From: an uncultured Flavobacterium sp.
Lineage (GTDB): Bacteria; Bacteroidota; Bacteroidia; Flavobacteriales; Flavobacteriaceae
NCBI RefSeq assembly: GCF_963422545.1
Contig: NZ_OY730243.1
Coordinates: forward strand, 62,001-126,000
DNA length: 64,000 bases
Reading direction: 5' to 3'
Shown piece after piece: positions 10,085-19,120 of the stretch; position 1 is the stretch's first letter; each line of letters begins with the position of its first letter. Both the position numbers and the translations under genes were made by a program. The notes beneath the pieces are model-generated. The model did no database searches. It saw nothing but the letters and a program-made list of their open reading frames with translations, and was not told the DNA's origin.

Positions 10085-10996
10085 ATGAGAACAAAATTAT
10101 TTTCTTTCGTTTTGATGTTTACAGCTATGCTAAGTTATGCACAACAAGATGCTCAATTTACACAATACATGTACAACACCATAAATATTAATCCGGCTTA
10201 TGCAGGATCGCGAGGAGCCTTGAGTATTTTCGGTTTATACCGTACCCAATGGGTTGGACTTGACGGAGCTCCTAAAACTAGCACCTTTTCAGTCAATTCG
10301 CCAATAAATAATAGCAACTTAGGAGTAGGTGCTTCACTGGTTAGCGATAAAATTGGCCCAACTAATGAAACCACTTTTTCTGCTGATCTCTCCTACACTG
10401 TACAAACCTCAGCAGATTTTAAACTTTCATTTGGTATTAAAGGAACCGCTAATATATTTAATCTCGATGTTAACAAATTAAACCCTGCCAGTCAGGGAGA
10501 TCCTCAATTTCAGGATTTAAACAATAAGTTCTCTCCAAATGTAGGTGCAGGTGTCTATTGGCATTCCAGTAAAGCCTACATAGGGTTATCAATTCCAAAT
10601 TTTATCGAGACCAATCGCTATGACAATAATGATGTAGCCATTTTTAAAGATAAAATCAATTATTACTTTATGGCTGGCTACGTATTTGATTTGGGTCCGG
10701 AAGTAAAATTCAAACCGGCAACACTTTTCAAAATGGTACAAGGAGCTCCTTTACAAGCAGATATTTCGGCTAATTTCATGTTCATCGACAGGGTTGTGGC
10801 TGGAGTGGCTTACAGATGGAGTGCTGCAATGAGTGCTATGGTAGGATTCCAGGTCACTGATGGTTTATATATAGGTTATGGTTATGATCGTGAAACCACT
10901 AACTTAAATAATTACAACTCTGGTTCGCACGAAATTTTCTTGCGCTTCGAACTGTTCCAAAACAATGGTAAAATAACAACTCCACGTTTCTTCTAA
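10085..10996 (+). CDS. PorP/SprF family T9SS-associated outer-membrane protein
   Basis: The 303-residue protein has a signal peptide ending near SYAQ-Q and the family hallmark QYMYNTININPAYAGSRG directly after it, followed by alternating amphipathic strands of a 14-stranded-type outer-membrane barrel that ends in FELFQNN...FF. PorP/SprF proteins are dedicated partners of T9SS type B cargo. In Flavobacterium johnsoniae SprF is needed for the SprB adhesin to reach the surface. Its position directly after a type B cargo gene and 12 bases before an OmpA-family gene matches the usual cargo-SprF-OmpA arrangement. It most likely serves the giant adhesin. The length is normal for the family. It is named by family only, because several paralogues usually exist per genome. 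Confidence 0.9.
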   Translation: MRTKLFSFVLMFTAMLSYAQQDAQFTQYMYNTININPAYAGSRGALSIFGLYRTQWVGLDGAPKTSTFSVNSPINNSNLGVGASLVSDKIGPTNETTFSADLSYTVQTSADFKLSFGIKGTANIFNLDVNKLNPASQGDPQFQDLNNKFSPNVGAGVYWHSSKAYIGLSIPNFIETNRYDNNDVAIFKDKINYYFMAGYVFDLGPEVKFKPATLFKMVQGAPLQADISANFMFIDRVVAGVAYRWSAAMSAMVGFQVTDGLYIGYGYDRETTNLNNYNSGSHEIFLRFELFQNNGKITTPRFF

Positions 10997-11008
10997 AAAA
11001 TATTTATC

Positions 11009-12946
11009 ATGAAAAATTATATACTCCTTTGCATAATAATAGTAAGTGTTTTTTCATCTAACAGTTATTCACAAAAGAACAAACTAGCTTCCGGAGATAA
11101 AAAATACGATAACTATGCCTACATTGATGCTATTAAAACCTACGAACGGGTAGCAAAAAAAGGATACAAATCAGAAGATATGTTCAAGAAATTAGGTAAT
11201 TCCTTCTACTTCAATTCTGAATTTGATAAAGCCGCAAAATGGTATGGTGAATTGTTTGCCATGAATGCAGAACAAGAACCTGAGTATTATTATCGATATG
11301 CCCAATCGCTAAAATCTACGGGGGATACGGCCAAAGCCAATCAAATGTTTGATTTATTCCATCAAAAATCAAAAAATGATAACAGGGCCAAGCTGTACGA
11401 CGAAAACAAAAACTATCTTGATATTATTAAAGCCAATTCAGGACGATATAATATCGAAGATGCAGGTATTAACAGTAAATATTCAGATTATGGAACTACA
11501 TTCTATCAAAACAAACTTGTTTTCACTTCAGCCAGAGATACTGGTAACTTTGATCAGAGAAAACACAAATGGACAGGCGAGCATTTTACAAATTTATATC
11601 AATCCGACCTCGATGAAAATTTTAATCCTAACGCTCCAAAAAAGTTTAAATCAAAAATAAATTCAAAATTCCACGAAGCAACACCTGTGTTCACAAAAGA
11701 TGGAAAAACAGTTTATTTTACAAGAAACAATTATCTTAATGGTAAAAAAGGAAAAGATGAACATAAAATTACTCTGGTAAAAATATATAAAGCCACTTTT
11801 GAAAAAAACGAATGGGGAAATATAACCGAATTGCCTTTTGACAGTAATAGTTATAGCACAGCGCATCCTGCTTTAAGTCCGGATGAGAAAACGATGTATT
11901 TTGCATCAGATATGCCCGGAACAATTGGACAATCGGATATTTTTAAAGTAAGTATCGATGCCAATGGTGTATTTGGTACTCCTGTAAATTTGGGAACTCC
12001 AGTTAATACCGAAGGGAAAGAAACTTTTCCTTATGTAACAGATGACGATGAGATTTATTTTGCCTCAGATGGGCATCCCGGACTTGGAGGATTGGATGTA
12101 TTTGCCGGAAAAATAGCTAAAGATGGTACTATAAGTAACATTCAAAATGTTGGTGCTGATGTTAACTCTCCAAAAGATGATTTTGCCTATGTAATTGAGA
12201 CTAAGTCTCGAAAAGGTTTCTTTTCATCCAACAAAGATGGTGGAAGGGGTTCTGATGATATTTATAAATTTTTAGAAACTAAAAGATTATATTGTGTTCA
12301 GGAGTTGTATGGGGTTGTTACAGATCTGGCATCGGGCGAAATTCTGCCGGATACCAAGCTGACTCTGTATGACAGCAATTATAAAATGATCACTACTACA
12401 ACTTCTGATAAAGACGGTAATTATAAATTTCCTGTTGAGTGCGGTATGTCGTATGCAGTGCGTGCCGAAAAAGATAAATATACGACTAAAGAGGTTACTG
12501 TTACCATTTTAAAAGAAAACGGAAGAACCAATTTACCAATAGCGCTGGAAAAAGCGGAATGTGTGGTAACTGTTGGTGATGATTTAGCAAAATGTTTTGG
12601 TATAAAAATGATCTATTTTGATCTGGATAAATCTGATATACGTGTAGAAGCTGCTATAGATCTTGAAAAAATACTCGATGTATTGAATCAATATCCGTCT
12701 ATGAAACTCGATATTCGTTCACATACAGATAGCCGTGCATCATTTAAATACAATGAAGCTTTATCTGACAGAAGAGCTAAATCTACCATACAATGGCTTA
12801 TTAAAAATGGGGTAGCTCCAAACAGATTAACCGGTAAAGGATACGGAGAAACACAGCTCGTAAACGGATGTTCTGATAATGTACCTTGTACTGAAGCGGA
12901 ACACCAAATGAACAGAAGAAGTGAGTTTCTTGTTTCGGCTTTATGA
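11009..12946 (+). CDS. PorE-like OmpA family protein (TPR, beta-propeller, CRD, OmpA)
   Basis: The 645-residue protein starts with a signal peptide (MKNYILLCIIIVSVFSSNSY). A TPR-like helical part follows (~25-130). Next are WD40/PD40-like propeller blades (~160-410; repeats such as HPALSPDEKTMYFASD and FPYVTDDDEIYFASDG), then a carboxypeptidase-regulatory-like domain (~430-515), and a C-terminal OmpA peptidoglycan-binding domain (~530-645) with IYFDLDKSDIR and the SHTDSRASFKYNEALSDRRA motif. This domain order matches PorE, which links the T9SS trans-envelope machinery to peptidoglycan; homologues commonly follow PorP/SprF genes. The 12-base gap suggests co-transcription with the upstream PorP/SprF gene. 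The likely role is anchoring the adhesin/SprF complex to the cell wall. Confidence 0.88.
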   Translation: MKNYILLCIIIVSVFSSNSYSQKNKLASGDKKYDNYAYIDAIKTYERVAKKGYKSEDMFKKLGNSFYFNSEFDKAAKWYGELFAMNAEQEPEYYYRYAQSLKSTGDTAKANQMFDLFHQKSKNDNRAKLYDENKNYLDIIKANSGRYNIEDAGINSKYSDYGTTFYQNKLVFTSARDTGNFDQRKHKWTGEHFTNLYQSDLDENFNPNAPKKFKSKINSKFHEATPVFTKDGKTVYFTRNNYLNGKKGKDEHKITLVKIYKATFEKNEWGNITELPFDSNSYSTAHPALSPDEKTMYFASDMPGTIGQSDIFKVSIDANGVFGTPVNLGTPVNTEGKETFPYVTDDDEIYFASDGHPGLGGLDVFAGKIAKDGTISNIQNVGADVNSPKDDFAYVIETKSRKGFFSSNKDGGRGSDDIYKFLETKRLYCVQELYGVVTDLASGEILPDTKLTLYDSNYKMITTTTSDKDGNYKFPVECGMSYAVRAEKDKYTTKEVTVTILKENGRTNLPIALEKAECVVTVGDDLAKCFGIKMIYFDLDKSDIRVEAAIDLEKILDVLNQYPSMKLDIRSHTDSRASFKYNEALSDRRAKSTIQWLIKNGVAPNRLTGKGYGETQLVNGCSDNVPCTEAEHQMNRRSEFLVSAL

Positions 12947-13079
12947 TAATTTTTTGTGAAAAAACAATTTGAAAGAGGAACGATTTTTCCACCAATAGTT
13001 TTGCGGGAGAACTAACCTAATAAAATAAGTTACATATCATAGATTTGCATTTAGATCCTCTGAAATTATACTAAAAGAA

Positions 13080-13107
13080 AAAGAGCAAACATTACTATTT
13101 GCCCTTT
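13080..13107 (-). terminator. probable terminator for the TolC-exporter operon
   Basis: 13080-13089 and 13098-13107 form a 10-bp stem that is fully paired (one G-U) when transcribed on the minus strand. It is followed there by a T-rich run. It lies about 135 bases after the stop of the minus-strand TolC gene, inside the ~295-base gap between the convergent OmpA-family and TolC genes. Confidence 0.4.
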
Positions 13108-13241
13108 AAAAAAATAGGAAATTGGTTATCTGATTCTTTTTTAAAGATGTATATTGTTTTTTGTATATGGCTTATAAATTTAGGATGATTCAAATTTTAT
13201 TCCCTAAACACAAACAACATATTATCAAGTATGTAAAAAAA

Positions 13242-14588
13242 TTACAATACTAATTTTCCCGCTGCTTTTTTCCAATCAAGCCATGACATTATCAATTCCT
13301 GTTGAAGTTGATTATAGACTATTTCCAGATTTTGCAATTGAATCTCTTTATCATTTAGTTCATTAAACGATATTTGGTCAAACTTATACCGTTCTTGATA
13401 AACCGTTACAATTTCATGAGTAAGTCTACTATTTTCGCCTACTGTTTTTAATTGTTGCAAGACATTATTATAAGTAACAGCAGCATTCAGGGCATTGTAT
13501 TTGTTTTTATTAACATCCTCTACAATTCGATTATTATTTTGCTCCTGCTGAAATTTTAATTGATCAATTCTTTTTGCTGTATTCTCTCCAAAAAAGAGTG
13601 GCAACTTTAACGATACACCAACATAACTATTCCCATACCAACTATCTTGCTGAAAAGGACTCAGGTTTTCTGTAAACTGATCTGCACCTAAATAGCCATT
13701 GACATTAATCATTGGACTATGTTTTGCTCTTTCCAGTTTCTTTTTATTCTCCAACACTTCATTTTGTGTTTTCAAAATTTCAATTTGTGGTAACGACAGA
13801 ATTAGATTTTCATCAAGATCAGTAATAGTACTATCCATACTATATTTTTCTAATGCCATTAAAGAAGGAATAGAAGATTCATTTCCTGTAACATATAAAA
13901 GGTACTGCTTTAAAACCAATGTGTTATTTACTGCATTAAGATATTTTTGAACAGCATTATTGTGCGTTACCTGAGCGTCATTTGCATCAACTTTTAAAAC
14001 TCTTTTGTTGCTATACTTTTGGTTTATGGTTTTTAAACTTAGTGCCGTGCGAGTGGTATCACCAATAGCTTCTTTTACTTGCTCCTCTGCTACCAATATC
14101 TTAAAATATACCTTTGAGACTTCATAAGTAAGTTCTATCCTAGCCTCTTTTTCATTTAAACTTGCTAGTTTTTCCTGTAACTTAGACTCTTCAATTAATT
14201 TTGAAATTGTGATGTCCAGCAAAGGTTGTTGCAGCAAAACACCTGCGTTTTGAGTGTAATTTGCCCCCAGCTTTATCGGAATCATACCATCTGAAGACGT
14301 TCCTGAATTAAATGCGCTGGCAGGTAAAACACTTGTAGCAATAATTGGATTATATTGATAATTGTAATTTAATGATACTTTGGGTAAATATTTTGCATTT
14401 AACTCTTTTGTTTTTAACTGATTGATTTTAGATTCTGTTTCTAGCGAAGTCAGTAATTTTCTATTCTTTTGCGCTTCTTCAATTGCTTTTTTTAATGTCC
14501 ATACAGAGTTTTGCGCATTCATTTTACAAATGCATAACAACATAAGGCATCCTATAAAGCATTTATTTATTGAATTATTTTTCATCAT
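13242..14588 (-). CDS. TolC family outer-membrane efflux protein
   Basis: The 448-residue protein has a signal peptide (cleavage near KMNAQ-N) and two long alpha-helical coiled-coil halves rich in Lys/Glu/Asn, such as EAQKNRKLLTSLETESKINQ and LENKKKLERAKHSPMINVNG. This is the duplicated outer membrane factor (PF02321) layout that builds the trimeric TolC channel-tunnel. It is the last gene of a four-gene minus-strand operon, 7 bases after the permease gene, so it supplies the outer-membrane exit for the ABC pump encoded upstream. The family length is typical. The transported substrate cannot be read from the sequence. Confidence 0.9.
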   Translation of the reverse strand: MMKNNSINKCFIGCLMLLCICKMNAQNSVWTLKKAIEEAQKNRKLLTSLETESKINQLKTKELNAKYLPKVSLNYNYQYNPIIATSVLPASAFNSGTSSDGMIPIKLGANYTQNAGVLLQQPLLDITISKLIEESKLQEKLASLNEKEARIELTYEVSKVYFKILVAEEQVKEAIGDTTRTALSLKTINQKYSNKRVLKVDANDAQVTHNNAVQKYLNAVNNTLVLKQYLLYVTGNESSIPSLMALEKYSMDSTITDLDENLILSLPQIEILKTQNEVLENKKKLERAKHSPMINVNGYLGADQFTENLSPFQQDSWYGNSYVGVSLKLPLFFGENTAKRIDQLKFQQEQNNNRIVEDVNKNKYNALNAAVTYNNVLQQLKTVGENSRLTHEIVTVYQERYKFDQISFNELNDKEIQLQNLEIVYNQLQQELIMSWLDWKKAAGKLVL

Positions 14589-14595
14589 AACAATT

Positions 14596-15735
14596 TTAGC
14601 CCCTAAATACGGAAGCTGGTTCTACATTTTTTATTCTTTTAATAGCAAACACGGCCCCAAAAAGCGAAATAGAAAAAGTGACAATTAGAATCGAAAAGAG
14701 TATTATTGGGCTAAAATCTATCAATATTCCTGTTTGATACATTCCATTTTTAAAACCCATTAAGAAAACGAGAGCAACCATAAATCCAGCAATAGCAAAT
14801 AAAGTGGCTTGAGTAAGTATCAAATTTCTAATGTATGAATTAGTAGCGCCTATTGCTTTTAAAGTGCCATAATCCTTAATCCTGTCAAGTGCCGAGGAAT
14901 ACATTGTAAGACCTATTATAAAGAAACCCGCAATAATAGCAAATCCTACCAGAGATCCTGTACTGGCACCTAAACCTGTCGAAGCCAAAACACTCTGTAT
15001 AGTCGATGAACTTAAGGATGATGTACGCCAGGCTCTTACTCCATAAATAGAATTATTGATTTGAGCTACAACCCGATCTACATCTTCCCCTTCTTTTACA
15101 TTTACCATTAAAGCACTTACAGAAGTCGAAGGTATATTGCCATAATACCTTGCCCGATCTACTGTGGTGTACATTAAATAACCACCCCAACCTCTTATCC
15201 CTTTAGTTTGTAGTGTAATAACGGCTCTTTTTCCGTTAATCTCAAAATAGGTCCCAACATTCGACGAACCTCCAAAATTACTTCGATCAAAATAATCCGC
15301 AGACACACCCGCTTCTTGCAGTAAATCCGGAAGTTTTCCCTGTATTATTTTAGTACTATCAGGACCTGCTTTAAAATAGGGATATTCGCTTCCAATAATG
15401 TTTACAACAGCACTGGTTCCATTAGGGAATTTTGCTTTTCCGTTAGTAACAACAATAGGAAATGCTTCTTTAACGCCTGATAAACTCTTAATTTCTTTCT
15501 CTTTTCTCGTGTCAATCAAGCTAAGCTGGTTGGCATCTGTAGTCTTATTATCGACAACCCAAATATCGGTTGTTGTATTTTTTACCAACACACTCATTAA
15601 TCCTGTCAAAAAATTGAATGTCCCTATTTGCTGACCAATCAAAAAAGTGCTGATTACTATTCCAACAACCACTCCTATGCTTTTTGTTTTATCAAAACGG
15701 ATAAACTTCCAAGCTGTTTTTATAATAGATTTCAT
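14596..15735 (-). CDS. ABC transporter permease, FtsX/MacB-like (DevC type)
   Basis: The 379-residue protein has one N-terminal membrane helix (SIGVVVGIVISTFLIGQQIG), a ~220-residue periplasmic domain and three C-terminal membrane helices. The C-terminal FtsX domain includes LDRIKDYGTLKAIGATNSYI, the standard coupling segment of these permeases. This topology belongs to MacB/DevC-type mechanotransmitting permeases that drive a periplasmic adaptor rather than move substrate across the inner membrane. It sits between the adaptor gene (gap 6) and the TolC gene (gap 7) and works with the ATPase encoded at 16692-17414. The adaptor is encoded separately, as in DevBCA systems. Confidence 0.88.
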   Translation of the reverse strand: MKSIIKTAWKFIRFDKTKSIGVVVGIVISTFLIGQQIGTFNFLTGLMSVLVKNTTTDIWVVDNKTTDANQLSLIDTRKEKEIKSLSGVKEAFPIVVTNGKAKFPNGTSAVVNIIGSEYPYFKAGPDSTKIIQGKLPDLLQEAGVSADYFDRSNFGGSSNVGTYFEINGKRAVITLQTKGIRGWGGYLMYTTVDRARYYGNIPSTSVSALMVNVKEGEDVDRVVAQINNSIYGVRAWRTSSLSSSTIQSVLASTGLGASTGSLVGFAIIAGFFIIGLTMYSSALDRIKDYGTLKAIGATNSYIRNLILTQATLFAIAGFMVALVFLMGFKNGMYQTGILIDFSPIILFSILIVTFSISLFGAVFAIKRIKNVEPASVFRG

Positions 15736-15741
15736 GTTTAA

Positions 15742-16677
15742 TTAATTTGGTGTTTGAATAACACATTCAATTCGGGAATTAATTAAATATTTCGTTTGGT
15801 TTGCTAAGAGGATTTTTATTTCCCGAACTCTTCTGTCTTCCTGATCTCCGGCTTTTTCAGAAAAAAGTGATTTGCGTTTGAGTGCCGATGAAGCAAAAAC
15901 TACGATGCCGGAACCGATGGTTTTATTGGAACCAATTTGGCGAATAATGGCATTTTGTCCTTTTTTAATTTTGTTTGCAAACAACTCATCGATTTCGCAA
16001 GTAGCAACCAGTTTACTTTTAGGAATAAAATCTGCAAATGCCTGATTTGACGATAATGCAGCTCCTTGCGTAACATTCATTGTCATAATTTGTCCATCGC
16101 TCAATGCTTTTACTAAATACTGCTGCAATTCCTTATTAGATACTTCTAACTCTTGTTTAATTTCCTGAAGTCGGGAATTTGCTATCATAACCTGACTTTG
16201 CAATTGATCCACTTTCACTTGAAAAATTTTCGTTTCAGTTTCAAGATTATCAACATTCTGTCTTGTTTCTGCTCCATTTTCGTGCAAACTTTTCAATCGA
16301 TGCAGTTCAATTTGTTTATTTGCCAGGTTAATTTTATGCTCTTTCAAGTTTAATTGTGCACTATTTATTTCGATTTTTTGTGTTTCAATTCTACTTTTAA
16401 TCTGAGACTTTTTTGCATCTTGTACAGAATGATCCAACTCAATAATTAGATCACCTTTGGCAATGCTGTCGTTTTCCTTTTTATAAATACCTACTACAAT
16501 ACCTCCTACCTCAGTTGCTAATGAAGACAGTTTTTTATCAGGTTCTATCCGTCCGAGTCCCACAATACCTGATGATGCAACTTCTTTATGAATTAATACC
16601 TGATCTGTTTTCTTTTCTTCTTTCTTACTACAACTACTAAAAATTAGGACTAACAGAGAAATTAAAATATATTTCAT
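15742..16677 (-). CDS. HlyD/DevB-type periplasmic adaptor, predicted lipoprotein
   Basis: The 311-residue protein begins with a lipoprotein signal (lipobox FSSC around residue 16). It then shows a biotinyl-lipoyl-like half-motif (GIVGLGRIEPDKK...GGIVVGIYKKENDSIAKGD), a long alpha-helical hairpin (~75-175) and the second lipoyl half (ALSDGQIMTMNVTQGA), followed by a beta-barrel domain. This is the membrane fusion protein layout of DevB/MacA-like tripartite pumps, in which the hairpin docks on TolC. It overlaps no neighbour but is only 14 bases after the ATPase gene and 6 before the permease gene, so the four genes are surely one transcript. Confidence 0.88.
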   Translation of the reverse strand: MKYILISLLVLIFSSCSKKEEKKTDQVLIHKEVASSGIVGLGRIEPDKKLSSLATEVGGIVVGIYKKENDSIAKGDLIIELDHSVQDAKKSQIKSRIETQKIEINSAQLNLKEHKINLANKQIELHRLKSLHENGAETRQNVDNLETETKIFQVKVDQLQSQVMIANSRLQEIKQELEVSNKELQQYLVKALSDGQIMTMNVTQGAALSSNQAFADFIPKSKLVATCEIDELFANKIKKGQNAIIRQIGSNKTIGSGIVVFASSALKRKSLFSEKAGDQEDRRVREIKILLANQTKYLINSRIECVIQTPN

Positions 16678-16691
16678 TCTTTATAATTTGA

Positions 16692-17414
16692 TTAATGATT
16701 TTCTATAAATGTTGCATTTTCATTCTCAGTTGCAATTCCATTATCTACATAAATAATTCTGTCTGCAAACTGTTTAAGTCTCATATCATGAGTAACTACA
16801 ATTACACTTTTACCATTTTGAGCAAGTGTTTTTAATTCATCCATTACCACACCAACACTTTTAACATCTAATGCAGCCGTAGGTTCGTCACAAAGCATGA
16901 TTGGCGGATTAGTTACTAATGCTCTTGCAATAGAAACTCGTTGTTGCTGACCACCACTTAACATTTTTGGCAAGTTTCTCATTCTATCCCTCATCCCCAC
17001 TAATTCCAGTGCTACTTCGGCTTTTTTCTTTGCTTCGGCATCACTTAAGTGCATAAGTTGCAACGGCATCATTACGTTTTCTAAAGAGTTAAGTGGTGCC
17101 AAAAGGTTAAAACTTTGAAATACAAATCCAATTTTGTTCAGCCTCAAAGTCGATAATTCTTTAGCCGAAAGCATATTTACTTGCTCACCATCTATAAAAA
17201 CATCTCCCTTTGTTGGATAAATAACACAACCTAATAGTGACAACAAAGTGGTTTTCCCTGAACCTGAAGGACCTATTATTAATGTAAGCTCACCGGTTTT
17301 AAACTGAACTGTTGTAGGTTTTAAGGCTGTAATCAATGTATCACCAGTTTGGTACTCCTTGCAAGCACCTCTTATTTCAGCAATAACTCTATTCTTTGAA
17401 GTTGCCTCTTTCAT
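16692..17414 (-). CDS. ABC transporter ATP-binding protein (DevA/MacB-NBD type)
   Basis: The 240-residue nucleotide-binding subunit has Walker A GPSGSGKTT (~47-55), the Q-loop FVFQSFNLL, signature LSGGQQQR, Walker B IMLCDEP and the switch His in VVTHDM. This is a LolD/MacB-family ATPase that energises FtsX-type permeases. It is the first gene of the exporter operon (ATPase-adaptor-permease-TolC). A 208-base upstream gap contains a CAGT-rich repeat cluster. With its partners it should expel a lipophilic or peptide-like compound from the periplasm, or periplasmic leaflet, to the outside; the substrate is unknown. Confidence 0.9.
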   Translation of the reverse strand: MKEATSKNRVIAEIRGACKEYQTGDTLITALKPTTVQFKTGELTLIIGPSGSGKTTLLSLLGCVIYPTKGDVFIDGEQVNMLSAKELSTLRLNKIGFVFQSFNLLAPLNSLENVMMPLQLMHLSDAEAKKKAEVALELVGMRDRMRNLPKMLSGGQQQRVSIARALVTNPPIMLCDEPTAALDVKSVGVVMDELKTLAQNGKSVIVVTHDMRLKQFADRIIYVDNGIATENENATFIENH

Positions 17415-17442
17415 AATTTAATGATATGATTTAGTTGATTTT

Positions 17443-17613
17443 TAGTTACAGTTGCAGTTTTCAGTCTCAGTCTCAGTCTCAGTTTTCAGTTTTCAGTCCA
17501 AAAAAGATGTTGATTTTTAAAACCGATTCTGTTTATTGTAAATACTAACCGTTGGATATATTATTTCAAAAATTAATGAGTAACTATAAAACTGCGACTG
17601 AAAACCGAGACTG
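17443..17613. repeat. CAGT-rich simple repeat with a distal inverted copy
   Basis: 17443-17499 is built of repeated CAGTCT/CAGTTT hexamer-like units. A single inverted partner lies at 17597-17613: it matches 17474-17490 over 17 bases with one mismatch, in opposite orientation. The pair brackets ~105 bases of the gap between the DUF2141 gene and the exporter operon, and transcripts could fold into a long hairpin. It looks like a dispersed intergenic repeat family. I see no coding potential. Confidence 0.5.
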
Positions 17614-17622
17614 GACAAATTC

Positions 17623-18036
17623 CTAATAAAGATCTATTGCAATCGTAGATTCATTTTTTAAAACATAAATAGAGCAATCACCAAATGTAGGTGCTCCGCC
17701 ATCAGGCTTAAAATTAGTACTGTTTCCTACTGGTTCTTTAGGCATTCCTAACCAATTACTGTTTAGTTTCCCATTACTATCTAAATCTTGAAAAACGGTA
17801 ATCGCATAAGTTCCTCTTGGCAAATCGATTTGAAATTTCATGGTTTCCAGATTTGCTTTTTGAACCTTAGAAAAACAAGCTGTTTTAAGAAAATTTTGCT
17901 TTTTATTGTAGACATTAAGTACAACAGTCCCCTTCCCTTTTTGAACATTGGTCACATCAACATTCATTTTTACCTGTTGTGCATGAGTAAAATGCGACAC
18001 TCCTAATACCAAAACGCTTAGAATTAATTTTTTCAT
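17623..18036 (-). CDS. DUF2141 domain secreted protein
   Basis: The 137-residue protein has a signal peptide ending at THAQ and a single beta-sandwich domain with the DUF2141 features. These are GTVVLNVYNKKQNFL, a glycine-and-tyrosine strand (LPRGTYAITVFQDLDSNGKL), the WLGMPKEPVG motif, and FKPDGGAPTFGDC near the C-terminus. Members are small exported proteins of unknown function, often next to transporters or outer-membrane proteins. It lies 59 bases after the gene for an outer-membrane barrel protein and may be co-transcribed with it. The biochemical role is unknown. Confidence 0.8.
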   Translation of the reverse strand: MKKLILSVLVLGVSHFTHAQQVKMNVDVTNVQKGKGTVVLNVYNKKQNFLKTACFSKVQKANLETMKFQIDLPRGTYAITVFQDLDSNGKLNSNWLGMPKEPVGNSTNFKPDGGAPTFGDCSIYVLKNESTIAIDLY

Positions 18037-18095
18037 TTTTCTTTTTTTAATTTATTGTTATTGAATTTGTTTTCTTTTGCTTTTTTATTCTGTAG

Positions 18096-19040
18096 TTAAT
18101 TTCCAAAACGGTAGGTCAGCATCATTTTTACATAAGGCATTTCTTTTGCCTTATAATTACTAATGGTGTCATTTTTAGAATTAAATAGTGTGTATTTGTT
18201 TGCAAATGCTAAACCACCTTGTAACTGAAGCCAAAAACCATCAAAAAGGCGTTGATTAATTTGTAAACCACCGTGAATAGCCGAGAACTGTGCATAATCA
18301 ATCTCTGCACCTTGATAATTAGTATAGTTTTGCAAATTGTGAAGCGTCCAGTCTATCGATCCTGCCACACCAACTTGTGTACTGTTACCTAGATTCCGAA
18401 AAACATTAACTCTTGGCCAGTATACCTGAGCAAACCACTTGCCGTTGTTACTTTTATAATCTACAGATATAGCAGGAGTTATCAGGAATTTACCAAAGGC
18501 ATACATAATATGAGGGCCAATCCCGATTTCAAGATTTGATTTTTCGCCAAACTTTCTTGAAACCCCAAAAATGCCGTCAAATACCATATCATTCACCGAA
18601 AAGGAACTTTTAAAATCAGAAGCAACAATAGGTATGAATACTCCAAAAGCTCCCCATCTTTTTCCAAAAGGATGCCGTATAACAATGGTAGGTTTTATCT
18701 CTTGTATTTTTGTGATGTAATTCGGACTATTCTCGATATCTCTATCGAATGTAAAATCTAAAATGCGATAGTTGACTATCCCAAGAATACGAGTTTTTCC
18801 AATTTTAAAAGATGGTATCGGTAACCAAAAATCATAAGTATTATATCTGAATTTATTTCCATAATACGGATCTACAGAAGACAAATTCTCAAAACTACTT
18901 TTTCCGTTTACTGTAACGCCAATCCCAGCGCCATCAGTAATTAATTGGGCATAAAATTTATTTGGAAGACAAATAAACAAGGTTAATAAAACCAATGATA
19001 GTACTTTTTTCAAAATAACATTTATTAAATTTAAACACAC
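18096..19040 (-). CDS. predicted outer-membrane beta-barrel protein (DUF6268-like)
   Basis: The 314-residue protein has an N-terminal signal peptide (VLSLVLLTLFICLPNKFYAQ) preceded by a short hydrophilic extension. The rest is alternating aromatic/hydrophobic strands and ends in YVKMMLTYRFGN, a typical outer-membrane barrel terminus. It resembles the DUF6268 group of flavobacterial barrels by overall look, but that assignment is from memory and is not certain. The gene lies between the AraC gene (gap 80) and the DUF2141 gene (gap 59), so the three may be one unit controlled by the AraC protein. No enzymatic motif is visible. Confidence 0.6.
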   Translation of the reverse strand: MCLNLINVILKKVLSLVLLTLFICLPNKFYAQLITDGAGIGVTVNGKSSFENLSSVDPYYGNKFRYNTYDFWLPIPSFKIGKTRILGIVNYRILDFTFDRDIENSPNYITKIQEIKPTIVIRHPFGKRWGAFGVFIPIVASDFKSSFSVNDMVFDGIFGVSRKFGEKSNLEIGIGPHIMYAFGKFLITPAISVDYKSNNGKWFAQVYWPRVNVFRNLGNSTQVGVAGSIDWTLHNLQNYTNYQGAEIDYAQFSAIHGGLQINQRLFDGFWLQLQGGLAFANKYTLFNSKNDTISNYKAKEMPYVKMMLTYRFGN

Positions 19041-19120
19041 GAGCTGTATTAGCCCTCTAAGATTTTCTTAAGACAAAGGTGTGGTTAAAACAATAATTGT
19101 TGCTAGGATTTAGTTTGCCG

